Of a stretch of DNA of 24,898 nucleotides, positions 13,785 through 21,437 are shown in pieces. The translations under genes and the position numbers were made by a program. The first letter of the stretch is position 1; every line of letters begins with the position of its first letter. A model generated the notes under the pieces. It searched no databases, was not told the origin of the DNA, and was given only the letters and a program-made list of their open reading frames with translations. This DNA is from CAZYXZ01 sp964651395 (GTDB lineage Bacteria > Actinomycetota > Actinomycetes > BP-191), in contig CAZYXZ010000046.1 in the NCBI GenBank assembly GCA_964651395.1, positions 1 through 24,898 of the forward strand. The letters run 5' to 3'.

Positions 13785-14552
13785 GTGGAGCTGACGGTGC
13801 TCGGCTGCGCGGGAACCTTCCCCGCTCCCGACTCCGGCTGCTCGTCCTACCTGGTCCGCCACGAGGGCTTCTCGCTCGTCCTCGACTTCGGCAACGGCGC
13901 GACCGGCGCGCTGACGGCGGCGGCCGGGCTGCTCAGCCCGGACGCGATCCTGCTCTCGCACCTGCACGCGGACCACTGCGTCGACCTCGCGGCCTACTCG
14001 TACGCCCGCCGCTTCCATCCCCACCAGCCGCCGCGGCTGCCGGTCTACGGGCCGAGCGGCACGCAGAGCCGGCTGTGCCAGATCTTTCACAAGCCGCCGC
14101 GCGACGGGCTCAAGCAGGTCTACGACTTCCACACGCTGCGGCACGGCCACGGGCACAAGGCGCAGTCGCTGGACCTGGAGATCGGTCCCTTCCGCATCAC
14201 GCTGGCCCGCACCGCGCACCCGATCGAGTGCTACGCCATCCGGGTCGAGGCCGACGGCAAGTCGCTCGTCTACTCCGCGGACACCGGCCCGTCACGGCAC
14301 GTGAAGGAGGTTGCGGCGGGCGCCGACCTCTTCCTCTGCGAGGCGACCTGGCTGGACGGCCAGGACGTGCCGGCCGGCGTGCACCTGCGGGCGCGCGAGG
14401 CCGGGGAGCACGCTCGTGACGCCGAGGTGGAACGGCTGGTGCTCGTGCACCAGATGAGCTATCTCGACCACGCGCGGACGCTGGAGCAGGCGGCCGAGGC
14501 GTTCACCGGCCCGCTCGAGCTGGCCGAGGCGGGGAAGAGCTACGCGCTGTAG
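13785..14552 (+). CDS. Metallo-beta-lactamase-fold phosphodiesterase, Rv1339-like
   Basis: This is a 255-aa MBL-fold hydrolase. Metal ligands are visible: H59-L-H61-A-D63-H64, then H145 (TAHPIECYAI), D166 (YSADTGPS) and H222 (LVHQMSY). A further conserved motif, HLRAREAGEHARDA (200-213), corresponds to the HxSAxEAGxxA segment of the RNase Z/PDE-like branch. Position between murI and rph matches Rv1339, reported as an atypical cAMP phosphodiesterase in mycobacteria, so cAMP is a reasonable substrate. The GTG at 13785 follows AGGGAG by 5 nt. The 3' end overlaps the convergent Asp-box protein gene by 13 bp. An adenylate cyclase is encoded 7.4 kb further on. Confidence 0.92.
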   Translation: MELTVLGCAGTFPAPDSGCSSYLVRHEGFSLVLDFGNGATGALTAAAGLLSPDAILLSHLHADHCVDLAAYSYARRFHPHQPPRLPVYGPSGTQSRLCQIFHKPPRDGLKQVYDFHTLRHGHGHKAQSLDLEIGPFRITLARTAHPIECYAIRVEADGKSLVYSADTGPSRHVKEVAAGADLFLCEATWLDGQDVPAGVHLRAREAGEHARDAEVERLVLVHQMSYLDHARTLEQAAEAFTGPLELAEAGKSYAL

Positions 14553-17089
14553 GCGCGGCGCCGCAGCACGACGGCGGTGAGCGCCGCCATCGTGGCCAGC
14601 ACCGTGACGCCGACCGGCAGGCCGGTTGCAGCCAGCGGCGCCTTCGGCGGCACGACGCGCGGCCTGGTCGGCGCCGCCGGCGGCTTCGGCTTGACCACCG
14701 TCGCGCCGCCGCCGGCCAGGGCCGCCGCCAGGTCGACGCGGTACCCGCCCCGGCCGAAGCTCGCGGCGTACAGGTCCCCGCTCGGCGCGTGCCAGCGCAG
14801 CTCGGTCACCGGGGCGTTGGGCAGGTCTGCGCCGAGGCGCAGCCACGTGGTCCCGAGGTCCTTGCTCAGGAAGACGCCGACGTCAGTGGCCACGGCGAGC
14901 ACCGACTTCCCACCTTCGAGCGGGATGACGTTGATGTCGTTGACCGGCGCCTGCGGGAGCTTCGTGCTGATGTCGGTCCACGTCGCGCCGGTGTCGGTCG
15001 TCCGGAAGACGTGCGCTCCTCCCTCACCGCTGCGGTAGCCGGAGAAGGTGACGTACGCGGTCTCGACGTTCGCCGGGTCGACCTGGACGCGCGTGACCCA
15101 GGCCTTCGGCAGTGCGGGGTTCACGATCTTCGTGAAGGAGCTGCCCCAGTTCGTCGAAACCCACACGTTGCCGTCGTCGGTGCCGACCCAGATCACGCCG
15201 TCGTCGCTGTTCGTGGGGGAGATCGTCGTGATCGTGCCGAAGTTGCGGAACAAGGGGTTGGTCTCGCGGCCCGGGCCGTTGGAGAAGTCGAGTGTCGTGC
15301 TGATCGGCGCCCAGTTGGCGCCGTCGTCGGTGGAGCGCCACAGCGACTCGCCGCCGGTGTAGACGATCGAGGCGTCGTCCGGGTCGAACTCGATCGGCGT
15401 GAACCAGTTCTTCCGGCTCGCGACGATGGAGTTCTCGAAGCTGTTCATCGTGTCGCCACCGTCGTAGGACACCGAGCAGGCGCCGTACTGGTAGCACGCG
15501 TAGACGACCTTGTGGTCGTCCGGGCTGATCCGCGCGGCCTCGCCGTCGCCGCCGAGGTACTCGTTGTACTCACCTGGGCCGTGCGACTCGACCTCGCCGT
15601 CCTCGTCCTGCCGGTACGAGCGGTTGCTGCCGTTGTCCTGGAAGCCCATGACGATGCGCCGGGTGTCGTCCTCGGCCACGTCGATGCTGTAGGGCTGATT
15701 CCACGGCATGTACTCGCCGTGCTCGAAGTTCTCGCCGTTGTCGTGGGAGGTGTACATGCCGCCGTCGTTGCCGAGATAGACCCGGCCCTCGACGGCGGGG
15801 TCCCACGACATGCCGTGCTGGTCGGCGTGGACGTTCGGCCCGCCGCCCCAGTTCATGCCGCCGTCGGTGGTGACGGACAGGTTCACGCCCGGCACGAAGA
15901 TGTGTGCGGGGTCCTTCGGGTCGACGTACACCCGGCCGAACCACCAGCCGTAGACGTACGCCCCCTGCACGAGGGGGACGCCCGTGCGCGGCGTGAAGGT
16001 CGTGCCGCCGTCGGTGGAGACGAAGAAGCCGAGGAAGACGCCGGACTCGGTGGACACAGCCGCGAAGACCTGCTGCGGGTCCGACGGCGCGACGGCGATG
16101 CCGATCCGGCCGATGCCGGGGTGCGGGCCGAGGAACGGCGTGCCGATCCGGGCCCAGGTCGTGCCGCCGTCGGTGGACTTGTAGACGCCCGACCCGATGC
16201 CGTTGTAGCGGCGGCGGTCCGGCTCGCGAAGGTGGTCCCACATCGTCACGAAGACGGTCTGCGGGTTCGACGGGTCGATCGCGATGTCGGCGGCGCCGGT
16301 CGTGTCGTTGTCGCCGGCCAGCACCTGCGTCCAGGTGTCACCGCTGTTCGTGGAGAGGTAGAGACCGCGCTCGCCGCCCGGGACGAACAGGTTGCCGGTC
16401 GCGGCGACGAAGATGCGCCGCTCGTCGGCCGGGTCGATCGCGATCCGGCCGATCCGGGCCGAACCGGTCAGGCCGATGCGCTGCCAGGTCTTGCCGCGGT
16501 CGCGGGACCGGTAGACGCCGTTGCCGGCGTAGGTGATGCTGCCGCCGCCCGGCCCGGCCTCGCCGGTGCCGACGTAGAGGACGCCGGTCTTGGAGATGGC
16601 CATCGCGCCCATCGCCTGCGTGTTCTCCGCCGGCCACACCGCGTGGTAGGTCTTGCCCGCGTCGTTGGTCTCCCAGACGCCGCCGCTGGCGGCGAGGGCG
16701 AAGGCGGTGTCCTTCCGTGTGGTGTCGACGACCACCTCGAGGACGCGGCCGCCGATGTTCGTCGGGCCGACCAGCTCCCAGGACGCCGCCGCGGCCGCCG
16801 GGGCGACCTGGCGGGTGCGAGCGGTGATCGCCTTGGCCTGCTGCGACGCCCGCTCCCAGGCGCCGGCCGGGACGGTCGCGTGGGGATAGACGACCTTGGC
16901 CAGCTGCGCGTCGCCCGGCTCGAGGCGGTCGGCGCCCATCTCCTCCGGCCGCGGGACGGCCGGCCCGGTGCGTGCCCACAGCGGGGTCTCGGCCTTCGTG
17001 GGGGCGGTCGGCGCGGCCTGAGCGGTCAGGGCCAGCGCGACCGGAATGGCCAGGAGCACGCCGGTGAGACGGCGGGCGGGGAGCGGCAT
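14540..17089 (-). CDS. Exported Asp-box (BNR/sortilin-like) beta-propeller protein with LAATG sorting signal
   Basis: This 849-aa surface protein has a signal peptide (MPLPARRLTGVLLAIPVALA, ending near AQA), then the opening WELVGPTNIGGRVLEVVVD typical of large bacterial BNR-repeat proteins. At least eleven Asp-box repeats of the form S/T-x-D-x-G-x-x-W/F/Y follow, for example SRDRGKTW, STNSGDTW, STDGGTTW, TTDGGMNW, SHDNGENF, STDDGANW, TTDTGATW and SKDLGTTW. This predicts two linked propellers as in xyloglucanase- and sortilin-like folds. The C-terminus is a Pro/Lys linker, LAATG (819-823), a hydrophobic helix and RRRAYSA. The ATG at 17089 has GAGGAGA about 8 nt upstream. Catalytic activity is not evident; such proteins may bind glycans or act as hydrolases. 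It diverges from another exported propeller gene. Confidence 0.9.
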   Translation of the reverse strand: MPLPARRLTGVLLAIPVALALTAQAAPTAPTKAETPLWARTGPAVPRPEEMGADRLEPGDAQLAKVVYPHATVPAGAWERASQQAKAITARTRQVAPAAAAASWELVGPTNIGGRVLEVVVDTTRKDTAFALAASGGVWETNDAGKTYHAVWPAENTQAMGAMAISKTGVLYVGTGEAGPGGGSITYAGNGVYRSRDRGKTWQRIGLTGSARIGRIAIDPADERRIFVAATGNLFVPGGERGLYLSTNSGDTWTQVLAGDNDTTGAADIAIDPSNPQTVFVTMWDHLREPDRRRYNGIGSGVYKSTDGGTTWARIGTPFLGPHPGIGRIGIAVAPSDPQQVFAAVSTESGVFLGFFVSTDGGTTFTPRTGVPLVQGAYVYGWWFGRVYVDPKDPAHIFVPGVNLSVTTDGGMNWGGGPNVHADQHGMSWDPAVEGRVYLGNDGGMYTSHDNGENFEHGEYMPWNQPYSIDVAEDDTRRIVMGFQDNGSNRSYRQDEDGEVESHGPGEYNEYLGGDGEAARISPDDHKVVYACYQYGACSVSYDGGDTMNSFENSIVASRKNWFTPIEFDPDDASIVYTGGESLWRSTDDGANWAPISTTLDFSNGPGRETNPLFRNFGTITTISPTNSDDGVIWVGTDDGNVWVSTNWGSSFTKIVNPALPKAWVTRVQVDPANVETAYVTFSGYRSGEGGAHVFRTTDTGATWTDISTKLPQAPVNDINVIPLEGGKSVLAVATDVGVFLSKDLGTTWLRLGADLPNAPVTELRWHAPSGDLYAASFGRGGYRVDLAAALAGGGATVVKPKPPAAPTRPRVVPPKAPLAATGLPVGVTVLATMAALTAVVLRRRAYSA
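14543..14635 (-). other. Cell-wall sorting signal (LAATG-helix-Arg tail)
   Basis: LAATG is followed by LPVGVTVLATMAALTAVVL and RRRAYSA. LAxTG is the motif recognised by class E sortases of actinomycetes. The acylase signal has the same layout, both reading xATGLP, which suggests that one sortase handles both proteins. No sortase gene is in the window. Confidence 0.7.
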
Positions 17090-17151
17090 GGGCGGGTCTC
17101 CTCGGGACAAACCGGTCAGGTGAGACCCTTTCTCCCTGGGCCGGGCCACAT

Positions 17152-17164
17152 CCTGCCCGGCAGG
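17152..17164. repeat. 13-bp perfect inverted repeat in the divergent propeller-gene spacer
   Basis: CCTGCC-C-GGCAGG is a perfect palindrome around one base, roughly 30 bp before one start codon and 65 bp before the other. It could be an operator shared by the two divergent propeller genes, but in DNA this GC-rich short palindromes arise easily. The rest of the 107-bp spacer shows only the two ribosome sites. Confidence 0.3.
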
Positions 17165-17196
17165 TGCGGTCACGCCTGGGGCCGAAGGAAGTGGGC

Positions 17197-18468
17197 ATGG
17201 TGGGACGCCTGTGGTGGCGCGCGCGGTCCGCGGCCGGCCTGGTCGCGCTGGCCGGCCTGACCGGCCTCTCCGGCGGCGTGGTCGCGGCGCCGGCGATCGG
17301 CCCCGGCTACTTCGCCACCGACAACGTCGGCTGGGTCTCCAACATCCCGCTGAACGCCGACAGCGCCGGCGGGAAGATCGTCGGCAAGACGCTCTACGTC
17401 ACCGACGACCGCGGGCTGACGACGTACGACATCAGCGTGCCGAGCGCGCCGCGCCCGCTGGGGTTTTTACCGGTCCCGCAGCAGCCGTACGCCCCGGAGG
17501 AGGACGTCGACACCAACGGCCGGGTGCTGGTGATCGGCGCGCCCTGGACCGACACGGGAGGGCCGCTCGGCAAGCTCAACGTGATCGACGTGCGCGACCC
17601 GGCCCGCCCCACGATCACGGCCACCGTGGACGGCGCCGACGCGCACACCGTGACTTGCGTGCTGGATTGCCGATTCGCCTGGCTCAACTCCGGCGACATC
17701 GTCGACCTGCGCAATCTCGAGGCGCCGCGGATCGCGGGCAACTGGCTCAAGGGCAAGCCGGCGCGCGACAGCCACGACGTCACCGAGGTCTCGCCCGGGC
17801 TGGTCGTGACGTCGAGCAACCCGGTCATGCTGCTCGACGCGCGGAAGGACCCGCTGCACCCGAAGCTCCTTGCGACGGGCCGCCTCGGCGACAACCGTTA
17901 CATCCATGCGGCGTACTGGCCGCGCGGGGGCACGGACCGCTACCTGCTGATCGGCGGCGAGACCGGCGGCACCTGCGACGAGGAGTCCTCCGGCGCGTTC
18001 ATGGTCTTCGACACGAAGGACTGGCAGAAGACCGGCAAGTTCCGCCTGGTCGACGAGCACCGCGTGCCCAACGGCTTCTACACGGAGGGCCGGTCGCCGT
18101 ACTCGCAGTTCTGCGCGCACTGGTTCACCCCCCACCCGACGTTCCGCGACGGCGGGCTCGTGGCCATGGCCTGGTACGAGGCCGGCACGCGCTTCCTCGA
18201 CGTGTCGAAGACCGGGCAGATCACCGAGAAGGGCTACTTCCTCCCGCTCGGCGGGTCGACGTCCAGCGCGGTGTGGGTGAACAAGACGACGCTCTACGCG
18301 ATCGACTACCAGCGCGGCATCGACGTGATCACGTTCTCCGGGAAGAACCCGACCCGGGAGATCCGCCACCCCGGCCCGTACACGCCGCGGATCCACTTCC
18401 CGCGCTCGGCCAACGACGCCGCCCTGGCCCGGCGCCTGGGCTACCTCTGTCCGGCACCTGGCCGATAG
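17197..18468 (+). CDS. Exported LVIVD-type beta-propeller protein
   Basis: This is a 423-aa protein with a signal peptide (RLWWRARSAAGLVALAGLTG, cleavage near VVAAP). It then has repeated short blades of the LVIVD type, in which a strand ends in a D-x-(S/R) turn: LYVTDDRGLTTYDISVPS, LNVIDVRDPARPTIT, SGDIVDLRNLEAPRIAG, VMLLDARKDPLHPKLLA, FMVFDTKDWQKTGKF and TRFLDVSKTGQITEKG. This predicts a soluble propeller outside the membrane. No sortase motif or membrane anchor is seen at its C-terminus (CPAPGR). Four or more cysteines (VTCVLDCRF, GTCDEE, FCAHW, YLCPAP) could form disulfides. Function is unknown; it may bind metal or a partner, perhaps the divergent Asp-box protein. The ATG at 17197 follows AAGGAAG by 6 nt. 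Confidence 0.82.
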   Translation: MVGRLWWRARSAAGLVALAGLTGLSGGVVAAPAIGPGYFATDNVGWVSNIPLNADSAGGKIVGKTLYVTDDRGLTTYDISVPSAPRPLGFLPVPQQPYAPEEDVDTNGRVLVIGAPWTDTGGPLGKLNVIDVRDPARPTITATVDGADAHTVTCVLDCRFAWLNSGDIVDLRNLEAPRIAGNWLKGKPARDSHDVTEVSPGLVVTSSNPVMLLDARKDPLHPKLLATGRLGDNRYIHAAYWPRGGTDRYLLIGGETGGTCDEESSGAFMVFDTKDWQKTGKFRLVDEHRVPNGFYTEGRSPYSQFCAHWFTPHPTFRDGGLVAMAWYEAGTRFLDVSKTGQITEKGYFLPLGGSTSSAVWVNKTTLYAIDYQRGIDVITFSGKNPTREIRHPGPYTPRIHFPRSANDAALARRLGYLCPAPGR

Positions 18469-18504
18469 ATAGGCTGCCCCACCGATCGAGTCGAGGGTGG
18501 TGGC

Positions 18505-19263
<759 letters not shown>

Positions 19264-19267
19264 GTCC

Positions 19268-19897
19268 GTGGTCGCGCACCGCGTCGTCCTGGCAACGCGC
19301 AACCCCGGGAAGGTCGCGGAGCTGCGCAGGATCCTGGCCGAGGTGCCCGGTGTCGACATCGAGCTGGTCGGGCTCGACGAGCTGCCCGGCGTACCGGAGG
19401 TCGAGGAGACCGGCGCGACGTTCGCCGACAACGCGCTGCTGAAGGCGCACGCCGTGGCCGCGGCGACCGGCCTGCCGTCGGTGGCCGACGACTCCGGGCT
19501 GTGCGTCGACTTCCTCGGCGGAGCGCCGGGTGTGCGCAGCGCGCGCTGGGCGGGCGAGCCCAGTGACGACGCGGCCAACCTGGCGCTCGTCCTCGAGCAG
19601 CTCGCCGATGCCGGCGACGGGCTCCGGGGCGCGCACTTCGCGTGCGCTGCGGCGGCAGTCGTGCCGGACGTAGGGGAGTGCCTGGCCGAGGGTCGCGTCG
19701 ACGGGACGCTGCTGCACGCGCCGCGCGGCGACGGCGGCTTCGGCTACGACCCGATCTTCGTGCCGGACGGCGAGACCCGCACGACCGCCGAGATGCCGCC
19801 CGCCGAGAAGGACGCCATCTCCCACCGCGGCCGCGCCTTCCGCCTCCTCGCCCAGGACCTGGCAGATCTTCTTTCAGAGGTTCGTCGAATCGGTTGA
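19268..19897 (+). CDS. rdgB: XTP/dITP diphosphatase (RdgB/HAM1)
   Basis: This is a 209-aa house-cleaning pyrophosphatase that removes non-canonical purine triphosphates (XTP, dITP). It shows the signature TRNPGK (10-15), the VEETGATFADNALLKA segment, ADDSGLCVDFLGGAPGVRSARWAG, GDGGFGYDPIF and the C-terminal AEKDAISHRGRAF. All are standard for HAM1-family enzymes. It starts with GTG 4 bp after the rph stop and is likely read from the same transcript. Its stop codon lies inside the TTGACG -35 of the next promoter, so the downstream unit begins with essentially no spacer. Confidence 0.97.
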   Translation: MVAHRVVLATRNPGKVAELRRILAEVPGVDIELVGLDELPGVPEVEETGATFADNALLKAHAVAAATGLPSVADDSGLCVDFLGGAPGVRSARWAGEPSDDAANLALVLEQLADAGDGLRGAHFACAAAAVVPDVGECLAEGRVDGTLLHAPRGDGGFGYDPIFVPDGETRTTAEMPPAEKDAISHRGRAFRLLAQDLADLLSEVRRIG

Positions 19898-19921
19898 CGA
19901 CTCTGCTCGTGCGAGTACTCT
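19894..19921 (+). promoter_or_regulatory. Promoter of the membrane protein / winged-helix unit
   Basis: TTGACG (19894-19899) and TACTCT (19916-19921) are separated by 16 bp, the best sigma-70-type match in the window. The -10 hexamer lies inside the left arm of a 29-bp perfect palindrome. The transcript would begin near 19928, leaving a leader of about 27 nt with GGGAGAG 5 nt before the ATG. Confidence 0.65.
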
Positions 19922-19939
19922 GTCTGACAGAGTACTCGC
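19911..19939. promoter_or_regulatory. 29-bp perfect palindromic operator
   Basis: Arms GCGAGTACTCTGTC and GACAGAGTACTCGC flank a single central T, with no mismatch in 14 bp. Each arm also contains GAGTACTC, itself an 8-bp palindrome, so the site can be seen as two GAGTACTC boxes whose centres are 17 bp apart. It covers the -10 and the likely transcription start, an ideal place for a dimeric repressor. The winged-helix regulator encoded at the end of this transcript is the obvious candidate. Confidence 0.75.
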
Positions 19940-19954
19940 GATGGGAGAGTCAAC

Positions 19955-20517
19955 ATGACCGCCACTGAGCCGGCCGCGGACCTCCGCGGACTCCGCACCC
20001 GGATCCGCGCGACCCAGCACGCGCGCACGTTCCCTCTCATCGTCATCGGGGCACTGCTCGTCACCTACGGCGTCAGCCGGTTCCAGCCGGATCCGGTGCA
20101 GTGGCGCTACGGCGCCACGCTCGCCTTCGTCCTCATCTGGGGACTGTCCAAGCTCAATGAGGTCCGCGCCGGTGTCGGCAGCGGCCGGGGCGACTACCTC
20201 ATGGCGGCCGGCTTGGTGTACACCGGCGCGACGGTGGCGCAGCGGGGGCGGACCGGATGGACCCCACTCGCCTTCAGGGCGGCACGCTGGTGGTCGTCGG
20301 GCTGGCCCTGCTGTTCATCTCGTTCTCCGGCCGCGACGTCGTGCTCACCCTGGCCGCGGCGGCGATCATCACGGCCGGCGGGATCTACCTGGTGCCCAGC
20401 CCGCAGGACGGCAACGGCTGGTTCCGGGTGTGGCAGTACGACTTCACGGTCGCGGTCGGCGCACTGCTGGCCGTCGCCGGTCTGATCCTCTACACGCGCG
20501 AGCGTGACGAGGAGTGA
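19955..20517 (+). pseudogene. Five-helix membrane protein gene, disrupted by a frameshift
   Basis: The ATG at 19955 (GGGAGAG 5 nt upstream) opens a frame encoding a charged N-terminus and three hydrophobic segments (FPLIVIGALLVTYGVS, YGATLAFVLIWGLSKL, YLMAAGLVYTGATVA). After about 20250 this frame turns into an Arg/Trp/Ser-rich shadow, while the -1 frame continues with QGGTLVVVGLALLFISFSG, VLTLAAAAIITAGGIYLVPS and VAVGALLAVAGLILYTRERDEE and stops at 20517. The -1 frame is open from about 20163. The switch point is best placed at the run of five G at 20244-20248; one more G would give a continuous protein of 187 residues. It is either a sequencing or assembly error or a real frameshift. I do not recognise the family. 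Its stop overlaps the GTG of the regulator gene, so the two form one unit. Confidence 0.75.
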
Positions 20518-20828
20518 GCGACGCGACCGACCACCCGACGGTCGAGTTCGACGAGGCGGTCCATCAGCCAACCCGGCTGGCCATTCTGGTGATCCTCAAG
20601 GAGGCCGGCCGGGCCGACTTCGGCTACCTCAAGCGCACGCTCGGCCTCACGGACGGCAACCTCGGCCGCCATCTCACGTCGCTCGAGGAAGCTGGGCTGG
20701 TCGAGCTGACCAAGGGCTTCGAAGGGCGGCGGCCGCGGACGTGGGCCAAGCTGACGGCGGCCGGCCGCAAGGCCCTCGACGCCGAGCTCCGTGCGATGCG
20801 CACCCTGCTCAAACGTCTCGACAGCTGA
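20514..20828 (+). CDS. Winged-helix transcriptional regulator (HTH_34/ArsR-MarR-like)
   Basis: This is a 104-aa single-domain DNA-binding protein. The core HQPTRLAILVILKEAG, DFGYLKRTLGLTDGNLGRHL (helix-turn-helix) and TSLEEAGLVELTKGF with a following Arg-rich wing (EGRRPRTWAKLTAAG) is the pattern of small winged-helix regulators of the PF13601 type. Its C-terminal helix (KALDAELRAMRTLLKRL) would form the dimer interface. No metal or ligand domain is visible. The GTG start overlaps the TGA of the membrane-protein gene (GTGA). Arrangement as the last gene behind a perfect palindrome suggests autoregulation, with the membrane protein as target or signal partner. Confidence 0.88.
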   Translation: MSDATDHPTVEFDEAVHQPTRLAILVILKEAGRADFGYLKRTLGLTDGNLGRHLTSLEEAGLVELTKGFEGRRPRTWAKLTAAGRKALDAELRAMRTLLKRLDS

Positions 20829-20880
20829 GGCCGTCGCAGGTGCGTCTGCGGAGTGCCTTTGACCGACCTCCGCATCCACT

Positions 20881-21045
20881 TCAGTCGCCAGGCGGCGACT
20901 CGCGGCGCCGGTGCCAGGCAGCCAGCAGGACAACTCCCGTGAGCACCCCGACGACGAACAAGACCGCAGTCAGGGTCAACACCCCGTCCGAAACGCCACC
21001 GTCATACTTCGTACAGGCACCCTCGACGCAGTCGAACGCGAGCAT
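20881..21045 (-). CDS. Small single-helix membrane protein (54 aa)
   Basis: This is a 54-residue ORF. It has a short exterior segment with two cysteines (MLAFDCVEGACTKYDGGVSD), one strong transmembrane helix (VLTLTAVLFVVGVLTGVVLL) and a basic tail (AAWHRRRESPPGD). I know no family for it. The ATG at 21045 lacks a Shine-Dalgarno site, but TACGCT lies 6 nt upstream (21052-21057), as in other leaderless-looking starts of this window. In-frame starts further upstream exist but add a hydrophilic stretch unlike a protein. It points away from the 70-residue ORF that follows. Confidence 0.55.
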   Translation of the reverse strand: MLAFDCVEGACTKYDGGVSDGVLTLTAVLFVVGVLTGVVLLAAWHRRRESPPGD

Positions 21046-21097
21046 GGTGAGAGCGTAGGCGCGGAGAAGATCCGATGGAGTTTCGGCAACACGTGAT

Positions 21098-21310
21098 GTG
21101 TCCGCCGCTTGGCTGCGCTTCGCTGTCCGCATGAGGTGGGCCGGCAACACCGTCACCTGGCAGCCGCTCCTGCCGGTGGTGTGGTTCTTCGTCATCTGCG
21201 TCGCGATCTTCGCCGTGGCGCTCTGTGTCTGGCTCATCGCCTACTCAGGACGGCTGGCACCCCGCGACCTGGACGCCTGGTCCGACCCGGAACGCAGCCA
21301 AGACCGTTGA
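21098..21310 (+). CDS. Small single-helix membrane protein (up to 70 aa)
   Basis: This ORF reads GTG at 21098 or, more conservatively, ATG at 21131 (59 residues). It contains one long hydrophobic helix (PLLPVVWFFVICVAIFAVAL, continuing CVWLIAY) and a charged tail (APRDLDAWSDPERSQDR). No clear ribosome site precedes either start. The stop codon TGA (21308-21310) falls inside the left arm of the 50-bp inverted repeat that follows, as expected of a gene running directly into its terminator. The family is unknown. Confidence 0.5.
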   Translation: MSAAWLRFAVRMRWAGNTVTWQPLLPVVWFFVICVAIFAVALCVWLIAYSGRLAPRDLDAWSDPERSQDR

Positions 21311-21352
21311 GGTGGGAGTTTCAGCCACGGCTGAAACTCCCACCTCAACGGT
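21303..21352. terminator. 50-bp near-perfect hairpin, likely bidirectional terminator
   Basis: Two 24-nt arms, perfect complements, are separated by only AC (arm 21303-21326, other arm 21329-21352). The left arm includes GTTGAGGTGGGAGTTTCAGC. As RNA it would fold into an extremely stable stem with a CACG loop. There is no U-tract on either side, as is common for actinomycete terminators. It lies between the 3' end of the 70-residue ORF and the 3' end of tRNA-Leu, where a two-way terminator is needed. It may also be a copy of a dispersed repeat. Confidence 0.75.
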
Positions 21353-21353
21353 G

Positions 21354-21437
21354 TGGTGCGAGAGGGGGGAGTCGAACCCCCACGCCCGAGGGCAACGGGT
21401 CCTAAACCCGCCGCGTCTGCCATTCCGCCACTCTCGC
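21354..21437 (-). tRNA. tRNA-Leu (anticodon UAG)
   Basis: The minus strand gives a complete 84-nt tRNA. Acceptor strands GCGAGAG and CTCTCGC pair perfectly and are followed by A and an encoded CCA. The anticodon arm is GCGGG-TTTAGGA-CCCGT, giving anticodon UAG for CUA/CUN leucine codons. There is a long class II variable arm (TGCCCTCGGGCG), and the T arm is GGGGG-TTCGACT-CCCCC. Its 3' end touches the 50-bp hairpin. A promoter must lie in the 56 bp before the next gene; TTGGGC and GATGCT about 18 bp apart are a weak candidate. Confidence 0.97.

Noticed and set aside
14789..17260. An 823-codon open frame on the plus strand
   Set aside because: Antisense of the Asp-box propeller gene, whose repeats, signal peptide and sorting signal are unmistakable on the other strand.
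20240..20250. Programmed -1 ribosomal frameshift in the membrane-protein gene
   Set aside because: The codons around the G run (CAG CGG GGG) do not form an X-XXY-YYZ heptamer on which both tRNAs can re-pair, and no clear downstream stem was found.
20847..20874. TGCGGAG...CTCCGCA inverted repeat after the winged-helix gene as a terminator
   Set aside because: Seven-bp stem with a 14-nt loop and no U-tract; such repeats are expected by chance in this composition.
20881..21310. The two mini-ORFs as a toxin-antitoxin pair
   Set aside because: They are divergent, both membrane-type, and lack any recognisable toxin or antidote RNA structure between them.
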